A stretch of 64,000 nucleotides of DNA from Brevundimonas vesicularis (GTDB lineage: Bacteria > Pseudomonadota > Alphaproteobacteria > Caulobacterales > Caulobacteraceae), in assembly GCF_014204545.1 (NCBI RefSeq), contig NZ_JACHLJ010000001.1, positions 744,001-808,000 of the forward strand. The letters run 5' to 3'. This document shows, piece after piece, positions 27,566 through 35,475 of this stretch. Position numbers and translations under genes: made by a program. Position 1 is the stretch's first letter; every line of letters starts with the position of its first letter. Under the pieces are notes generated by a model. That model had not been told where the DNA came from. It was given only the letters and a program-made list of their open reading frames with translations, and did not search any database.

Positions 27566-29464
27566 TCAGCCGCCCGACTTGGGCGCCATCGCGGCGGGCG
27601 CATCATCGCGCGCCGAGGTCGATGCGCCGGCCGGTTGGCGCTCGACAGTCAGGGCATAGGCGCCCATCTGATTGGCCCCATAGGCGCGGGCGCGCACGAC
27701 GTACCAGCCGTCGTCCGTCGCGGTCCAATCCAGCTTGGCGTGCGCGTCGGACAGGCTGTCGTCATCGGTGGCCAGGCTGGTGAAATCGCCGTCCTCATCC
27801 TGCTTGCCCAAGTCGATGAAGGAGTCGAAGGCGTTGGACACCATCGTCAGACGCAGCTTTTCATCCTTCTTGGCCTGGAAGCGATAGGCGTCGAAGAAGG
27901 CGCCTTCGTCGCTAAGCGCGGCGCTGTTCGACAGGGTTCCGCGCACGGTCGACCCGATCAGCAGGCTGCCGGGCTTGGGCTCTGGCCCCCGATCCAGCAA
28001 CTCCAGCGAATACAGGCCCTTACCTTCCGCATCCAGCGGCATGGCGCGGACCACATAGTTACCGTCCGAAGGCAGGGTGAAGTTCAGCCTTGAGTCCGTG
28101 CCCTCGGCCAGGCCGTCGTCATCGCTGGCCAGGGCTTCGAACTCACCGTCGGCCTTGCCGATCTCCAGATAGGCGTCGAAGTCGCCGGACCGCAGGATCG
28201 CCTGCACACGCTGACCCTCCGTTCCGGCAAAGACATAGGCGTCATAGCGTTTGCCGTCGTCGCCCTGGGGATCTTCGTCGGTGATCTCGCCCTCCACGGT
28301 TTGACCCAGGGTCGCCGTGGTCGGCGGCGGCGGCGGCGCGGTTTGGGTCAGCTTCAGCGTATAGTCGCCCTCAGCCTCGTCGCTGAATCCTCGCGCCTCA
28401 ATGATATAGTCGCCGTCGGCGTCCAAGGTGCGAGCGATGCGGGCGTCGGTGCCCGAGCCGGCGCCGTCATCATCCTCCGCAAGGACAGTATCGTCCGAAG
28501 CACGGCGAAGCGTCAGATAGGCGTCGAAGTCGCTCGACTTCATCTCGATGGCGACGCGCTGGCCGTTCGTCCCGGTGAAGCGATAGGTTTCCGCGCGCTG
28601 GCCGCCGTCGTTCGTGGCGCTGTCCGAGCCCAGTTCACCCTTGATCTCGTCACCGATCGCGATCGGCTTTGACGGCGGCGCGGGCGGCGCCTCGGCCAGG
28701 CCCAGCTCGTAGCGACCCAGCCCGTCTTCCAGCGACGTAGCCCGGATCACAAATTCGCCCGCGGTCGGCGCCGTGAAGGTCAACCGCGAATTCAGCCCGC
28801 CGCCGGGCGCATCGTCGTTCGAACTGATCTCGACGAAATCGGGACCGTTCATCCGCCCCACCCGCACCAGGGGATCGAAGGCCTCGGAATACAGCGTCAC
28901 CACGAAACGATCGCCGGCGTTGGCGCGGAAGGCGTAGGCGTCATAGCGGCCGCCGTCTTCCTGCTCAGGATCGCGAGCCGTCAGTTCGCCGCTCTGGGTC
29001 GCCCCGACCCGAATGCCGCCGGGTCGCGGCGCACGCGGCGGCGCCGGGCGTTCCTGCAACGATAGACGATAGTCGCCGCCGTCCAGTCCGCTCAGCGTCC
29101 GGGCCCTCAGAACATAGGTCCCCGCCTGCTCCGGCGTGAACCGCAGCCGCGCATTGGTGCCGTCCCCCAACCCGTCGTCGTCGGACGCCAGCGGCTCGCC
29201 CGCTGCGGCGTCGTCGTAGACTTCCAGATAGGCGTCGAAAGCGTCCGATCTCAGCGTAGCTTCCAGCCGCTGCCCCGCCCGCGCCACGATCCGATAGTCG
29301 TCGTAGCGATATTCGTCATCCGCCGCCTGAGCGTCGCCGTCCGTCAGGGCGCCGTTCACATTGGCGCCGATGCGCAGCGACTGCGCGTCCTGGGCCACGG
29401 CCGGCGCGACCGCCCACAACAGGGCCATGGTGCTGACAGCGGCGGCGAGCGACGGACGGTTCAT
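27566..29464 (-). CDS. Exported protein with five PPC-like repeats
   Basis: A 632-residue secreted or surface protein. Residues 1-24 are a signal peptide ending AVAQD. The rest is five tandem repeats of about 110-120 residues separated by proline-rich linkers (RPAPPRAPRP, APPAPPSKP, TAPPPPP, GPEPKPG). Each repeat shows the pattern of bacterial pre-peptidase C-terminal (PPC) beta-sandwich domains: DAY.F.A..G.R, S.AFDAYL, ASDDDG...GT.SRL.FT, G.YV.RA, G.Y.L. There is no catalytic domain. The many acidic DDDG loops may bind calcium. The start MNRPSLAAA at 29464 has GGAGG six bases upstream. Function unknown; adhesion or envelope integrity are possible. Confidence 0.85.
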   Translation of the reverse strand: MNRPSLAAAVSTMALLWAVAPAVAQDAQSLRIGANVNGALTDGDAQAADDEYRYDDYRIVARAGQRLEATLRSDAFDAYLEVYDDAAAGEPLASDDDGLGDGTNARLRFTPEQAGTYVLRARTLSGLDGGDYRLSLQERPAPPRAPRPGGIRVGATQSGELTARDPEQEDGGRYDAYAFRANAGDRFVVTLYSEAFDPLVRVGRMNGPDFVEISSNDDAPGGGLNSRLTFTAPTAGEFVIRATSLEDGLGRYELGLAEAPPAPPSKPIAIGDEIKGELGSDSATNDGGQRAETYRFTGTNGQRVAIEMKSSDFDAYLTLRRASDDTVLAEDDDGAGSGTDARIARTLDADGDYIIEARGFSDEAEGDYTLKLTQTAPPPPPTTATLGQTVEGEITDEDPQGDDGKRYDAYVFAGTEGQRVQAILRSGDFDAYLEIGKADGEFEALASDDDGLAEGTDSRLNFTLPSDGNYVVRAMPLDAEGKGLYSLELLDRGPEPKPGSLLIGSTVRGTLSNSAALSDEGAFFDAYRFQAKKDEKLRLTMVSNAFDSFIDLGKQDEDGDFTSLATDDDSLSDAHAKLDWTATDDGWYVVRARAYGANQMGAYALTVERQPAGASTSARDDAPAAMAPKSGG

Positions 29465-29556
29465 GAATTCCTCCAGCATAGGCTGCGGATCATAGACGCC
29501 GAACCGTGACGGCTGTAAATCGCCGCCATCCTGATTTCCCGCCAGACGGAGCTGCC

Positions 29557-30480
29557 ATGTCGGCCCAATCCACGCCTGCGACCCTGATCGACGGCAAGGC
29601 CTTCTCGGCCACCCTGGTGGACCGCGTCGGCGCTGCCGTCGCCCGGTTGGAGGCCGCGCACGGCGTCAAACCCGGTCTGGCCGTCGTCATCGTCGGCGAG
29701 GACCCCGCCAGCCAGATCTACGTCCGCAACAAGGGCGAGACGACCCTGCGCGCCGGCATGCGCTCCGACACCCACCGCCTGGCCGAATCGACCCGCCAGG
29801 ACGAGCTGCTGGCCCTCATCACCCAGTTGAATGCGGATGCCGGCATCCACGGCATCTTGGTCCAGCTGCCCCTGCCCGCCCACATCGACGCGACGGTGGT
29901 TCTGGACGCCATTTCGCCGGACAAGGATGTGGACGGCTTTCACGTCGTGAACGCCGGTCGTCTAGCCGTCGGCCTGCCGGGTCTGGTCCCCTGCACCCCC
30001 TTGGGCTGTCTGATGCTGCTGAAGGATCAGCTCGGCGATCTGTCAGGCCTGAACGCCGTCATCGTCGGCCGTTCCAACATCGTCGGCAAGCCGATGGCGC
30101 AACTACTGCTGGGCGAAAGCTGCACGGTCACCGTCGCCCATTCACGCACGCGGGACCTGCCCGACGTCTGCCGCCGCGCCGACATTCTGGTCGCCGCCGT
30201 CGGTCGGCCCGAGATGATCAAGGGCGACTGGATCAAACCGGGCGCCACAGTCATCGACGTGGGCATCAACCGCGTCCCCTCGGCCGATCCCGTCAAGGCC
30301 GCCGAGGGCAAGACCCGCGTTGCTGGCGACGTGGCCTTCAAAGAGGCGGTCGAGGTCGCCGGCCGCATCACCCCGGTGCCGGGCGGCGTGGGACCCATGA
30401 CCATCGCCTGTCTGCTGGCCAACACCTACTCGGCCGCCTGCCGCCTCAACAATATCCAACCGGAGCCATTGGACGCTTGA
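29557..30480 (+). CDS. folD: Bifunctional methylenetetrahydrofolate dehydrogenase/cyclohydrolase
   Basis: A 307-residue cytosolic enzyme interconverting 5,10-methylene-, methenyl- and 10-formyl-tetrahydrofolate with NADP. Signatures are [16 protein letters not shown] (with the catalytic Lys), [24 protein letters not shown], the NADP-binding [16 protein letters not shown] and the C-terminal [16 protein letters not shown]. The start MSAQSTPAT at 29557 has GGAG upstream; an earlier in-frame ATG at 29506 adds 17 residues without conservation. One-carbon metabolism may take up formate released by the hut pathway, but no direct link is shown. Confidence 0.96.
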   Translation: MSAQSTPATLIDGKAFSATLVDRVGAAVARLEAAHGVKPGLAVVIVGEDPASQIYVRNKGETTLRAGMRSDTHRLAESTRQDELLALITQLNADAGIHGILVQLPLPAHIDATVVLDAISPDKDVDGFHVVNAGRLAVGLPGLVPCTPLGCLMLLKDQLGDLSGLNAVIVGRSNIVGKPMAQLLLGESCTVTVAHSRTRDLPDVCRRADILVAAVGRPEMIKGDWIKPGATVIDVGINRVPSADPVKAAEGKTRVAGDVAFKEAVEVAGRITPVPGGVGPMTIACLLANTYSAACRLNNIQPEPLDA

Positions 30481-30541
30481 TGCATTCATTGGGCCGGTGA
30501 ATAGTCCCGCTCAACGGCGCTATCGCCGAACGGGAGATGTC

Positions 30542-31225
30542 ATGGTCCGCTTCAACGCTCGCGCCGTCGCTCTGACCGGCGCTCTGATGATCGTCCCCGC
30601 CGTGGCGGGCTGCGGCTACAACACCATTCCAACCAAGCAGGAACGCGCCGAGGCGGCCTGGGCCGATGTGCAGAGCCAGTATCAGCGCCGCGCCGACCTG
30701 ATCCCCAATCTGGTCGCGACAGTTCAAGGCGCCGCGATCCAGGAACGCACGACCCTGACGGACGTCATCAACGCCCGCGCCCGCGCCACCTCGGTCAACG
30801 TCTCGGCCGACGACCTCGATAATCCGCAGGCCTTCCAGCAGTATCAAGAGGCCCAGGGCCAACTGTCCGGCGCCCTGTCACGCCTGCTGGTCACGGTCGA
30901 GGCCTATCCGCAACTTCAGGCCAATCAGAACTTCCTGACCCTTCAGTCGCAACTGGAAGGGACTGAAAACCGCATTCAGATCGCGCGCCGCGACTACAAT
31001 GAGGCCGTTCGCGACTACAACACGACGCTTCGCACGTTCCCGCAGGTGATCTGGGCCAAGACCCTGCATGGCGGGTCGCAGCCGATGCAGTTGTTCACCG
31101 CCACCGCCGCCGCCCAGTCGGCGCCGCAAGTCAACTTCAACCTGAACGCCCCGACCGCCAACGCTTCGGCGCCTGGCGGCGGCGCACCGGCCGTGGCGCC
31201 GGGCGCGACCCCGCCCGCCCAGTGA
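30542..31225 (+). CDS. LemA family lipoprotein
   Basis: A 227-residue protein with a lipobox (MIVPAVAGC) so Cys is lipidated near residue 22. The LemA core follows: NTIPTKQERAEAAWADVQSQYQRRADLIPNLVATVQG, then a long helical region (QFQQYQEAQGQLSGALSRLL-like, YPQLQANQNFLTLQSQLEGTENRI) and RRDYNEAVRDYNTTLRTFP. The C-terminal tail of about 40 residues is Ala/Pro/Gly-rich and probably disordered. The start at 30542 follows GGGAG. It overlaps the next TPM-domain gene by four bases; LemA and TPM proteins are habitual neighbours, presumed to act together at the membrane. Confidence 0.9.
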   Translation: MVRFNARAVALTGALMIVPAVAGCGYNTIPTKQERAEAAWADVQSQYQRRADLIPNLVATVQGAAIQERTTLTDVINARARATSVNVSADDLDNPQAFQQYQEAQGQLSGALSRLLVTVEAYPQLQANQNFLTLQSQLEGTENRIQIARRDYNEAVRDYNTTLRTFPQVIWAKTLHGGSQPMQLFTATAAAQSAPQVNFNLNAPTANASAPGGGAPAVAPGATPPAQ

Positions 31226-32046
31226 CAAACCTTCAAGCGGCGGCGCGGCGTTCGCCGGGCGTCGCCGCCCTCCTTTTCAGCCTTGTCGTCGCCTTGCTGC
31301 TGGTTCTGCCGGCGGCGGCGCAGAGCAAGATCGACTTCCCGCCCCTGACCGGCCGCGTGGTCGATCAGGCCAATCTGATCGATCCGGCGACGGAACAGGC
31401 CCTGACCGAAAAGCTCGCGGCGTTGGAAGCCAGTTCGACCGACCAGTTGGTCGTCGTGACGGTCAACAGCCTTCAGGATCAGGAGATCGAGGACTACGGC
31501 TATCAGTTGGGTCGCGCCTGGGGCATCGGCCAGAAGGAAAACGACAACGGCGCCCTGCTGATCGTCGCGCCGAATGAACGCAAGGTCCGCGTCGAGGTCG
31601 GCTATGGGCTGGAGCCCATTCTGACCGACGCCTTCTCGTCCCAGGTCATTCGCAACGCCATCTTGCCGTCCTTCCGCGACGGCGACTACCAAGCCGGCGT
31701 GATCAAGGGCGTGGACGCCCTGATCGCCCAGTTGTCGCTCGACCCGGTGGAGGCGCAGGCGCGCGCCCAGGCCGCCGCAGCCGAGCAAGCCGACACCAAG
31801 GGCGACTCTATCATTCCGCTGGTCATCATCGCTGGGCTTTTCTTGTTCATCTTCTTGATCGCCATGCGGTCCGGAAGCGGACGACGCAGCAATGTCAGCT
31901 CGGTCCTGCTGTGGGCGGCGTCAGAGGCGCTGCGGAACTCCGGCAGAGGCGGCGGCGGTTGGGGCGGCGGCGGCGGCTTTGGCGGTGGCGGGTTCGGCGG
32001 CGGAGGCGGCAGTTTCGGCGGCGGCGGCGCGTCGGGGGGATGGTGA
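31222..32046 (+). CDS. TPM domain protein (YgcG family) with Gly-rich tail
   Basis: A 274-residue membrane protein. The first 32 residues are a signal/anchor (LLFSLVVALLLVLPAAAQ). Then comes a TPM domain: LTGRVVDQANLIDPATEQAL, TDQLVVVTVNSLQDQEIEDYGYQLGRAWGIG, NDNGALLIVAPNERKVRVEVGYGLEPILTD. A hydrophobic helix (IIPLVIIAGLFLFIFLIAM) follows, and the C terminus is a glycine/phenylalanine-rich run typical of YgcG proteins. The GTG start overlaps the lemA stop. TPM-fold proteins include a phosphatase-like group (plant TLP18.3), but the bacterial activity is unresolved. Confidence 0.88.
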   Translation: MTNLQAAARRSPGVAALLFSLVVALLLVLPAAAQSKIDFPPLTGRVVDQANLIDPATEQALTEKLAALEASSTDQLVVVTVNSLQDQEIEDYGYQLGRAWGIGQKENDNGALLIVAPNERKVRVEVGYGLEPILTDAFSSQVIRNAILPSFRDGDYQAGVIKGVDALIAQLSLDPVEAQARAQAAAAEQADTKGDSIIPLVIIAGLFLFIFLIAMRSGSGRRSNVSSVLLWAASEALRNSGRGGGGWGGGGGFGGGGFGGGGGSFGGGGASGGW

Positions 32047-32723
32047 TGCAGATCACGGACAACGACCGCACCCGCATCGCCGAAGCCATAGCAGCGGCCG
32101 AGCGTCAGACGTCAGGTGAAATCTTCTGCGTCGTCGCGCGTCGTGTCTCGACCTATGTGGACGTCAGCCTGGCCTGGGCGGCGGCGATGGCGCTTTTGGC
32201 CCCAATCGTCTTCGTTCCGGTCGTGCTGGATCTTCGCTGGCCCAGCGATGGCTGGGAGGCGGCTCACCAGGCGGCGCAGGACGCCACGACGGCGCAGGCC
32301 CTGGGCCTCTACGCCCTGTCGCAGGCCGTCGTCTTCGTTGCTGTCTTTCTACTGACCCGTATCCCAGCCGTGCGCCGGCTCGTGACGCCCGCCGGCGTCA
32401 GGCGCGGCCGCGTCAGGGAGGCGGCCTTGCAGCAGTTCCTGGCCCAAGGCGTCCATGTCACGCAGGAGCGCACGGGCGTGCTGATCTTCGCGGCGATGGA
32501 CGATCATCAGGTCGAACTGATCGCCGATGAGGGCATCTACGCCAAGGTCGATGAGGACGCCTGGGCTCAGGCCGTCGCCGTCCTCACCCGCGAACTGCGC
32601 GCCGACCACCCCGTTGATGGCTTCGCCGCCGCCATCGGTCTGTGCGGCGAGGTTCTGGCCCGCCACTTTCCACCGCGCGCCGACAATCGCAACGAGTTGC
32701 CCGATCATCTGATCCTGCTCTGA
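32046..32723 (+). CDS. TPM domain membrane protein
   Basis: A 225-residue protein, second TPM-type gene of the lemA cluster. The soluble part begins DNDRTRIAEAIAAAERQTSGEIFCVVAR and continues after two membrane helices (about 38-60 and 88-110) as QERTGVLIFAAMDDHQVELIADEGIYAKVD, the recognisable half of the domain. The TPM segment is therefore interrupted by a transmembrane hairpin. Two in-frame ATGs exist (32040 and 32046); the latter shares a base with the preceding stop (TGATG) and has GGGGGG at good distance. Probably works with LemA and the YgcG-like partner; molecular role unknown. Confidence 0.85.
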   Translation: MQITDNDRTRIAEAIAAAERQTSGEIFCVVARRVSTYVDVSLAWAAAMALLAPIVFVPVVLDLRWPSDGWEAAHQAAQDATTAQALGLYALSQAVVFVAVFLLTRIPAVRRLVTPAGVRRGRVREAALQQFLAQGVHVTQERTGVLIFAAMDDHQVELIADEGIYAKVDEDAWAQAVAVLTRELRADHPVDGFAAAIGLCGEVLARHFPPRADNRNELPDHLILL

Positions 32724-32795
32724 TCGTCGCATCGGGGTCGCATTCGCGCGCCAGAAGGCCTAGCCCACGGTCAACGTTCAAACAGCCGCCAGCTC

Positions 32796-33533
32796 ATGCC
32801 TCGCCTTCTTACCTACAATGTCCACCGCTGCGTCGGCACGGATCGCCGTCTGGATGTCGGCCGGATCGTCGCCGTCATCGCCGAGTTCGAGCCGGACATC
32901 GTCTGCCTGCAGGAACTGGACGTGGGCCGCGCGCGCACGGGCGGGGTCGATCAGGCTGAGGCGATCGCCGACGGTCTGGCCATGACCTCGCGCTTTCACC
33001 CGGCGATGCGCGTCGAATCCGAACAGTACGGCGACGCCATCCTGACCCCGCATCCAGAACGGCTGATCCGCGCCGGCGCCCTGCCGACCGTGAGCGGCAT
33101 TCCGGGCCTGGAGCCGCGCGGCGCGATCTGGTCGGAAATCGAGATCGACGGCACGGCCGTCAACGTCATGAACACCCACCTGGGCCTCGTCCCGCGCGAG
33201 CAGCGGCTTCAGGCCGCCGCTCTGGCCGGATCCGGCTGGGTCGGCGGATGCGAGGGACCGATCCTGCTGGCCGGCGATTTCAACGCAACTTCGATCACCC
33301 GCCCCTATCAGACCCTGTGCCGCAGCCTGCAGGACTGCCAGCGTCAGTTGGGCCAGAGGCCTAGCGTAAAGACCTTCCCGTCGGCCTTCCCCGCCATTCG
33401 TATCGACCACTGTTTCGTCAGCCCGCATATCCGCATCCGCGCGGTGCGATCCGCCTTCTCGCCTTTGGCCCGCGTCGCCTCGGACCACCTGCCGCTGATC
33501 GTCGATTTCGAGGTCGTTCAACCCGGCGCGTGA
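32796..33533 (+). CDS. Endonuclease/exonuclease/phosphatase (EEP) family protein
   Basis: A 245-residue metal-dependent phosphoesterase of the EEP fold. Key pieces: LLTYNVHRCVG with the Asn, IVCLQELDVG with the metal-binding Glu, NTHLGL, LLAGDFNATS (Asp-x-Asn) and IRIDHCFVSP plus VASDHLPLI with the terminal Asp-His pair. No signal peptide. Such short EEP proteins in Alphaproteobacteria frequently adjoin phospholipase D-like genes, as here, where the convergent PLD gene overlaps its 3' end by 16 bases. Substrate (DNA, phospholipid or sphingomyelin head group) is not evident. Confidence 0.9.
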   Translation: MPRLLTYNVHRCVGTDRRLDVGRIVAVIAEFEPDIVCLQELDVGRARTGGVDQAEAIADGLAMTSRFHPAMRVESEQYGDAILTPHPERLIRAGALPTVSGIPGLEPRGAIWSEIEIDGTAVNVMNTHLGLVPREQRLQAAALAGSGWVGGCEGPILLAGDFNATSITRPYQTLCRSLQDCQRQLGQRPSVKTFPSAFPAIRIDHCFVSPHIRIRAVRSAFSPLARVASDHLPLIVDFEVVQPGA

Positions 33534-34996
33534 CCGCCCTCGGACGCCGGTCGCGTGCGTTGCGAACGGTTCAGGCGCTTCCAAGGCCGCCAGGCGTCGC
33601 TGGACGACGTCGGGTCGCCCAACTGCCATTCCGCAAACATCCGCTGGATACGCGTCGGCGGCTCTGAGCCCAGCGGCTTCAGCCGATCGGTTTCGAAGTT
33701 GCAGATCGCCTGCCCCGCCGAGCCGAAGACGCCCTCGACCGCGGCATAGTCCTCCGTCGCGACGCCCAGCCAATGGGCGATCGTCCGGTGACGGTACGCC
33801 GTAATGAAGGCCCGACCGGCCGCATCGACAGGCTCGGCGGCGATGTCGCATTCTGTATCCAGGCCCATCGACCGGTTGTTCAGATTGGTGGACCCGATCC
33901 GGAGCAGCCGATCATCAATGATGGTCACCTTGGCATGGACGATGATCCGGTCGCCGTCGGCGGTCAGCGGGGCGAAGGCGAAGAAGCGGTTGTACTTGTC
34001 CGCCTGCTCCAGCCGGTGCAGCACCTCGGCCCGCGCCGTGTCCATCGTCATGCTGTCGAACCAGCTCGGGCTCTTGGCGGTCGAGATGACGATGACCTGC
34101 GGCCCCTCCACCTCGGCCAGTCGTTCGGCCAGAGCGGCGGCGATGACGGGCGAGGTAAAATACTGGTTCTCGATATAGATCAGCCGCTTGGCGCGCCGGA
34201 TTGATTCCAGGTGCAAGGCTTCGCTCTCGCGCACCTCATGCCGCCCCGACCATTTCGGCTCTGTGCGGGCGATGCCGACGGGCACGTCGGTCATCTGCAC
34301 TGGCACGCCGTCGGGCCAGGGATCGTCCTCGACCTCGTCCGGGATGGTGCGCTCCCACGTCGCCTTGAACCAGCGCTCGCGCGCCATATCGCCCAGCGCA
34401 CGCGCCGCAGGGCCGTCCATCACGCTCATCACCTCATGACGCGCCTTGCAGATCAGGCCGCTAGGAAGGGCGCGGCGCGGGTCGCCGTCCAGATGTTCGT
34501 CTGAATCCCAGCGATCGGTCGAGATGTCGCCGCCGCCGCAGAAGGCCACCTTGTCGTCGATGACCACCACCTTTTGGTGATGGCAGGCGCCGATAGGACC
34601 GGGTGAATCGAGCCGGAACTCCACCATCCGCTTACGGAACCAGCGCTGCGCCTTGTGCGGATAGAAGCCTTGCGACGCGGCGATCAGCAGCGGCGATTTC
34701 CAGATGAGCAGTCGCACATCCAGATCCGGCTTCTTCTTGACCAGCATCCGCAGCTGGCGACCGATCTCGGCCGATTTGTCGCCGGGCCGCGTCTCCGGAT
34801 CCAGATGAGTGCGCGGATCGAACTGCCATCCCAGCAGCACAATGGACCGTTGGGCCTTGTGGATCGCAGACGACAGGGCGTCGAAATAGGCCTCGTTTTC
34901 CATCAGCACCGAAAAACGGTGCGCGACGGCGGACGTCCACAGGGCGGGCCCCGGCTCAAGCAGACTGCCTTCGTAACTGTCGCCGGCTAAAGTCAT
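33518..34996 (-). CDS. Phospholipase D-like / cardiolipin synthase family protein
   Basis: A protein of about 492 residues with two HKD motifs: HQKVVVIDDKVAFCGGGDISTDRWD and HAKVTIIDDRLLRIGSTNLNNRSMGLDTECD. Duplicate HKD domains form one active site that makes a phospho-histidine intermediate; known members hydrolyse or transfer phosphatidyl groups. The N-terminal part, SVLMENEAYFDALSSAIHKAQRSIVLLGWQFDPRTHL, is that of soluble PLD proteins rather than of Cls with membrane anchors. The start is uncertain: ATG at 34996 (MTLAGDSYEG) is chosen, but in-frame starts at 35044 and 35056 exist. Convergent with the EEP gene. Confidence 0.88.
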   Translation of the reverse strand: MTLAGDSYEGSLLEPGPALWTSAVAHRFSVLMENEAYFDALSSAIHKAQRSIVLLGWQFDPRTHLDPETRPGDKSAEIGRQLRMLVKKKPDLDVRLLIWKSPLLIAASQGFYPHKAQRWFRKRMVEFRLDSPGPIGACHHQKVVVIDDKVAFCGGGDISTDRWDSDEHLDGDPRRALPSGLICKARHEVMSVMDGPAARALGDMARERWFKATWERTIPDEVEDDPWPDGVPVQMTDVPVGIARTEPKWSGRHEVRESEALHLESIRRAKRLIYIENQYFTSPVIAAALAERLAEVEGPQVIVISTAKSPSWFDSMTMDTARAEVLHRLEQADKYNRFFAFAPLTADGDRIIVHAKVTIIDDRLLRIGSTNLNNRSMGLDTECDIAAEPVDAAGRAFITAYRHRTIAHWLGVATEDYAAVEGVFGSAGQAICNFETDRLKPLGSEPPTRIQRMFAEWQLGDPTSSSDAWRPWKRLNRSQRTRPASEGGHAPG

Positions 34997-35153
34997 GCGA
35001 CCTATCTGTCTGATTCGCGTGACATGGTGTCGAAGCGCCTGCATCCTCCGTTTCACGCGCGTGTCCCTCGGTCAATCTTTCAGGGCGGGATTGTGACGTT
35101 CGCCGATTTGGCGCATAAAGAGCGTAGCCATGCAGGCTGCGAGGGAGGGTAGA

Positions 35154-35336
35154 ATGCAGGCGCTTGTCGAACTGATCGCTGGCTTCATCGCCCTGCTGGC
35201 CGCCGCCGTCCTGACGCAGTTCGGGGTCGACACCCACAACCCCAACCACGGCGACCGCGAAGTGCGCCGTGTGGTGGAGTGCCGTGACACCGGCTCCAAC
35301 ACCACGCTGCTTTCCGAATCCAAGCGCGACTGCTGA
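35154..35336 (+). CDS. Small membrane protein of unknown function
   Basis: A 60-residue protein with one predicted transmembrane helix at residues 2-22 (ALVELIAGFIALLAAAVLTQF) and a charged soluble tail with two cysteines (VVECRDTGS and the final RDC). The start at 35154 is supported by a strong GGGAGGG ribosome site six bases upstream; an in-frame ATG 24 bases earlier lacks one. It is intergenic, on the opposite strand to the PLD gene and 139 bases before the TipN-like gene. I do not recognise the family. Confidence 0.6.
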   Translation: MQALVELIAGFIALLAAAVLTQFGVDTHNPNHGDREVRRVVECRDTGSNTTLLSESKRDC

Positions 35337-35475
35337 ACGCTGCGGCGCTTTGCGCGCTGCATGACGCGGTTCATCGACAGGTTGCGGGCTTGAGTCGGTT
35401 TCGTCCGCATCGATCATGCTCTAGGGTTTCCTCGGCGCTGTCGGACGCCCGCGTAGAGATCGAGTTTTTGAGCTT

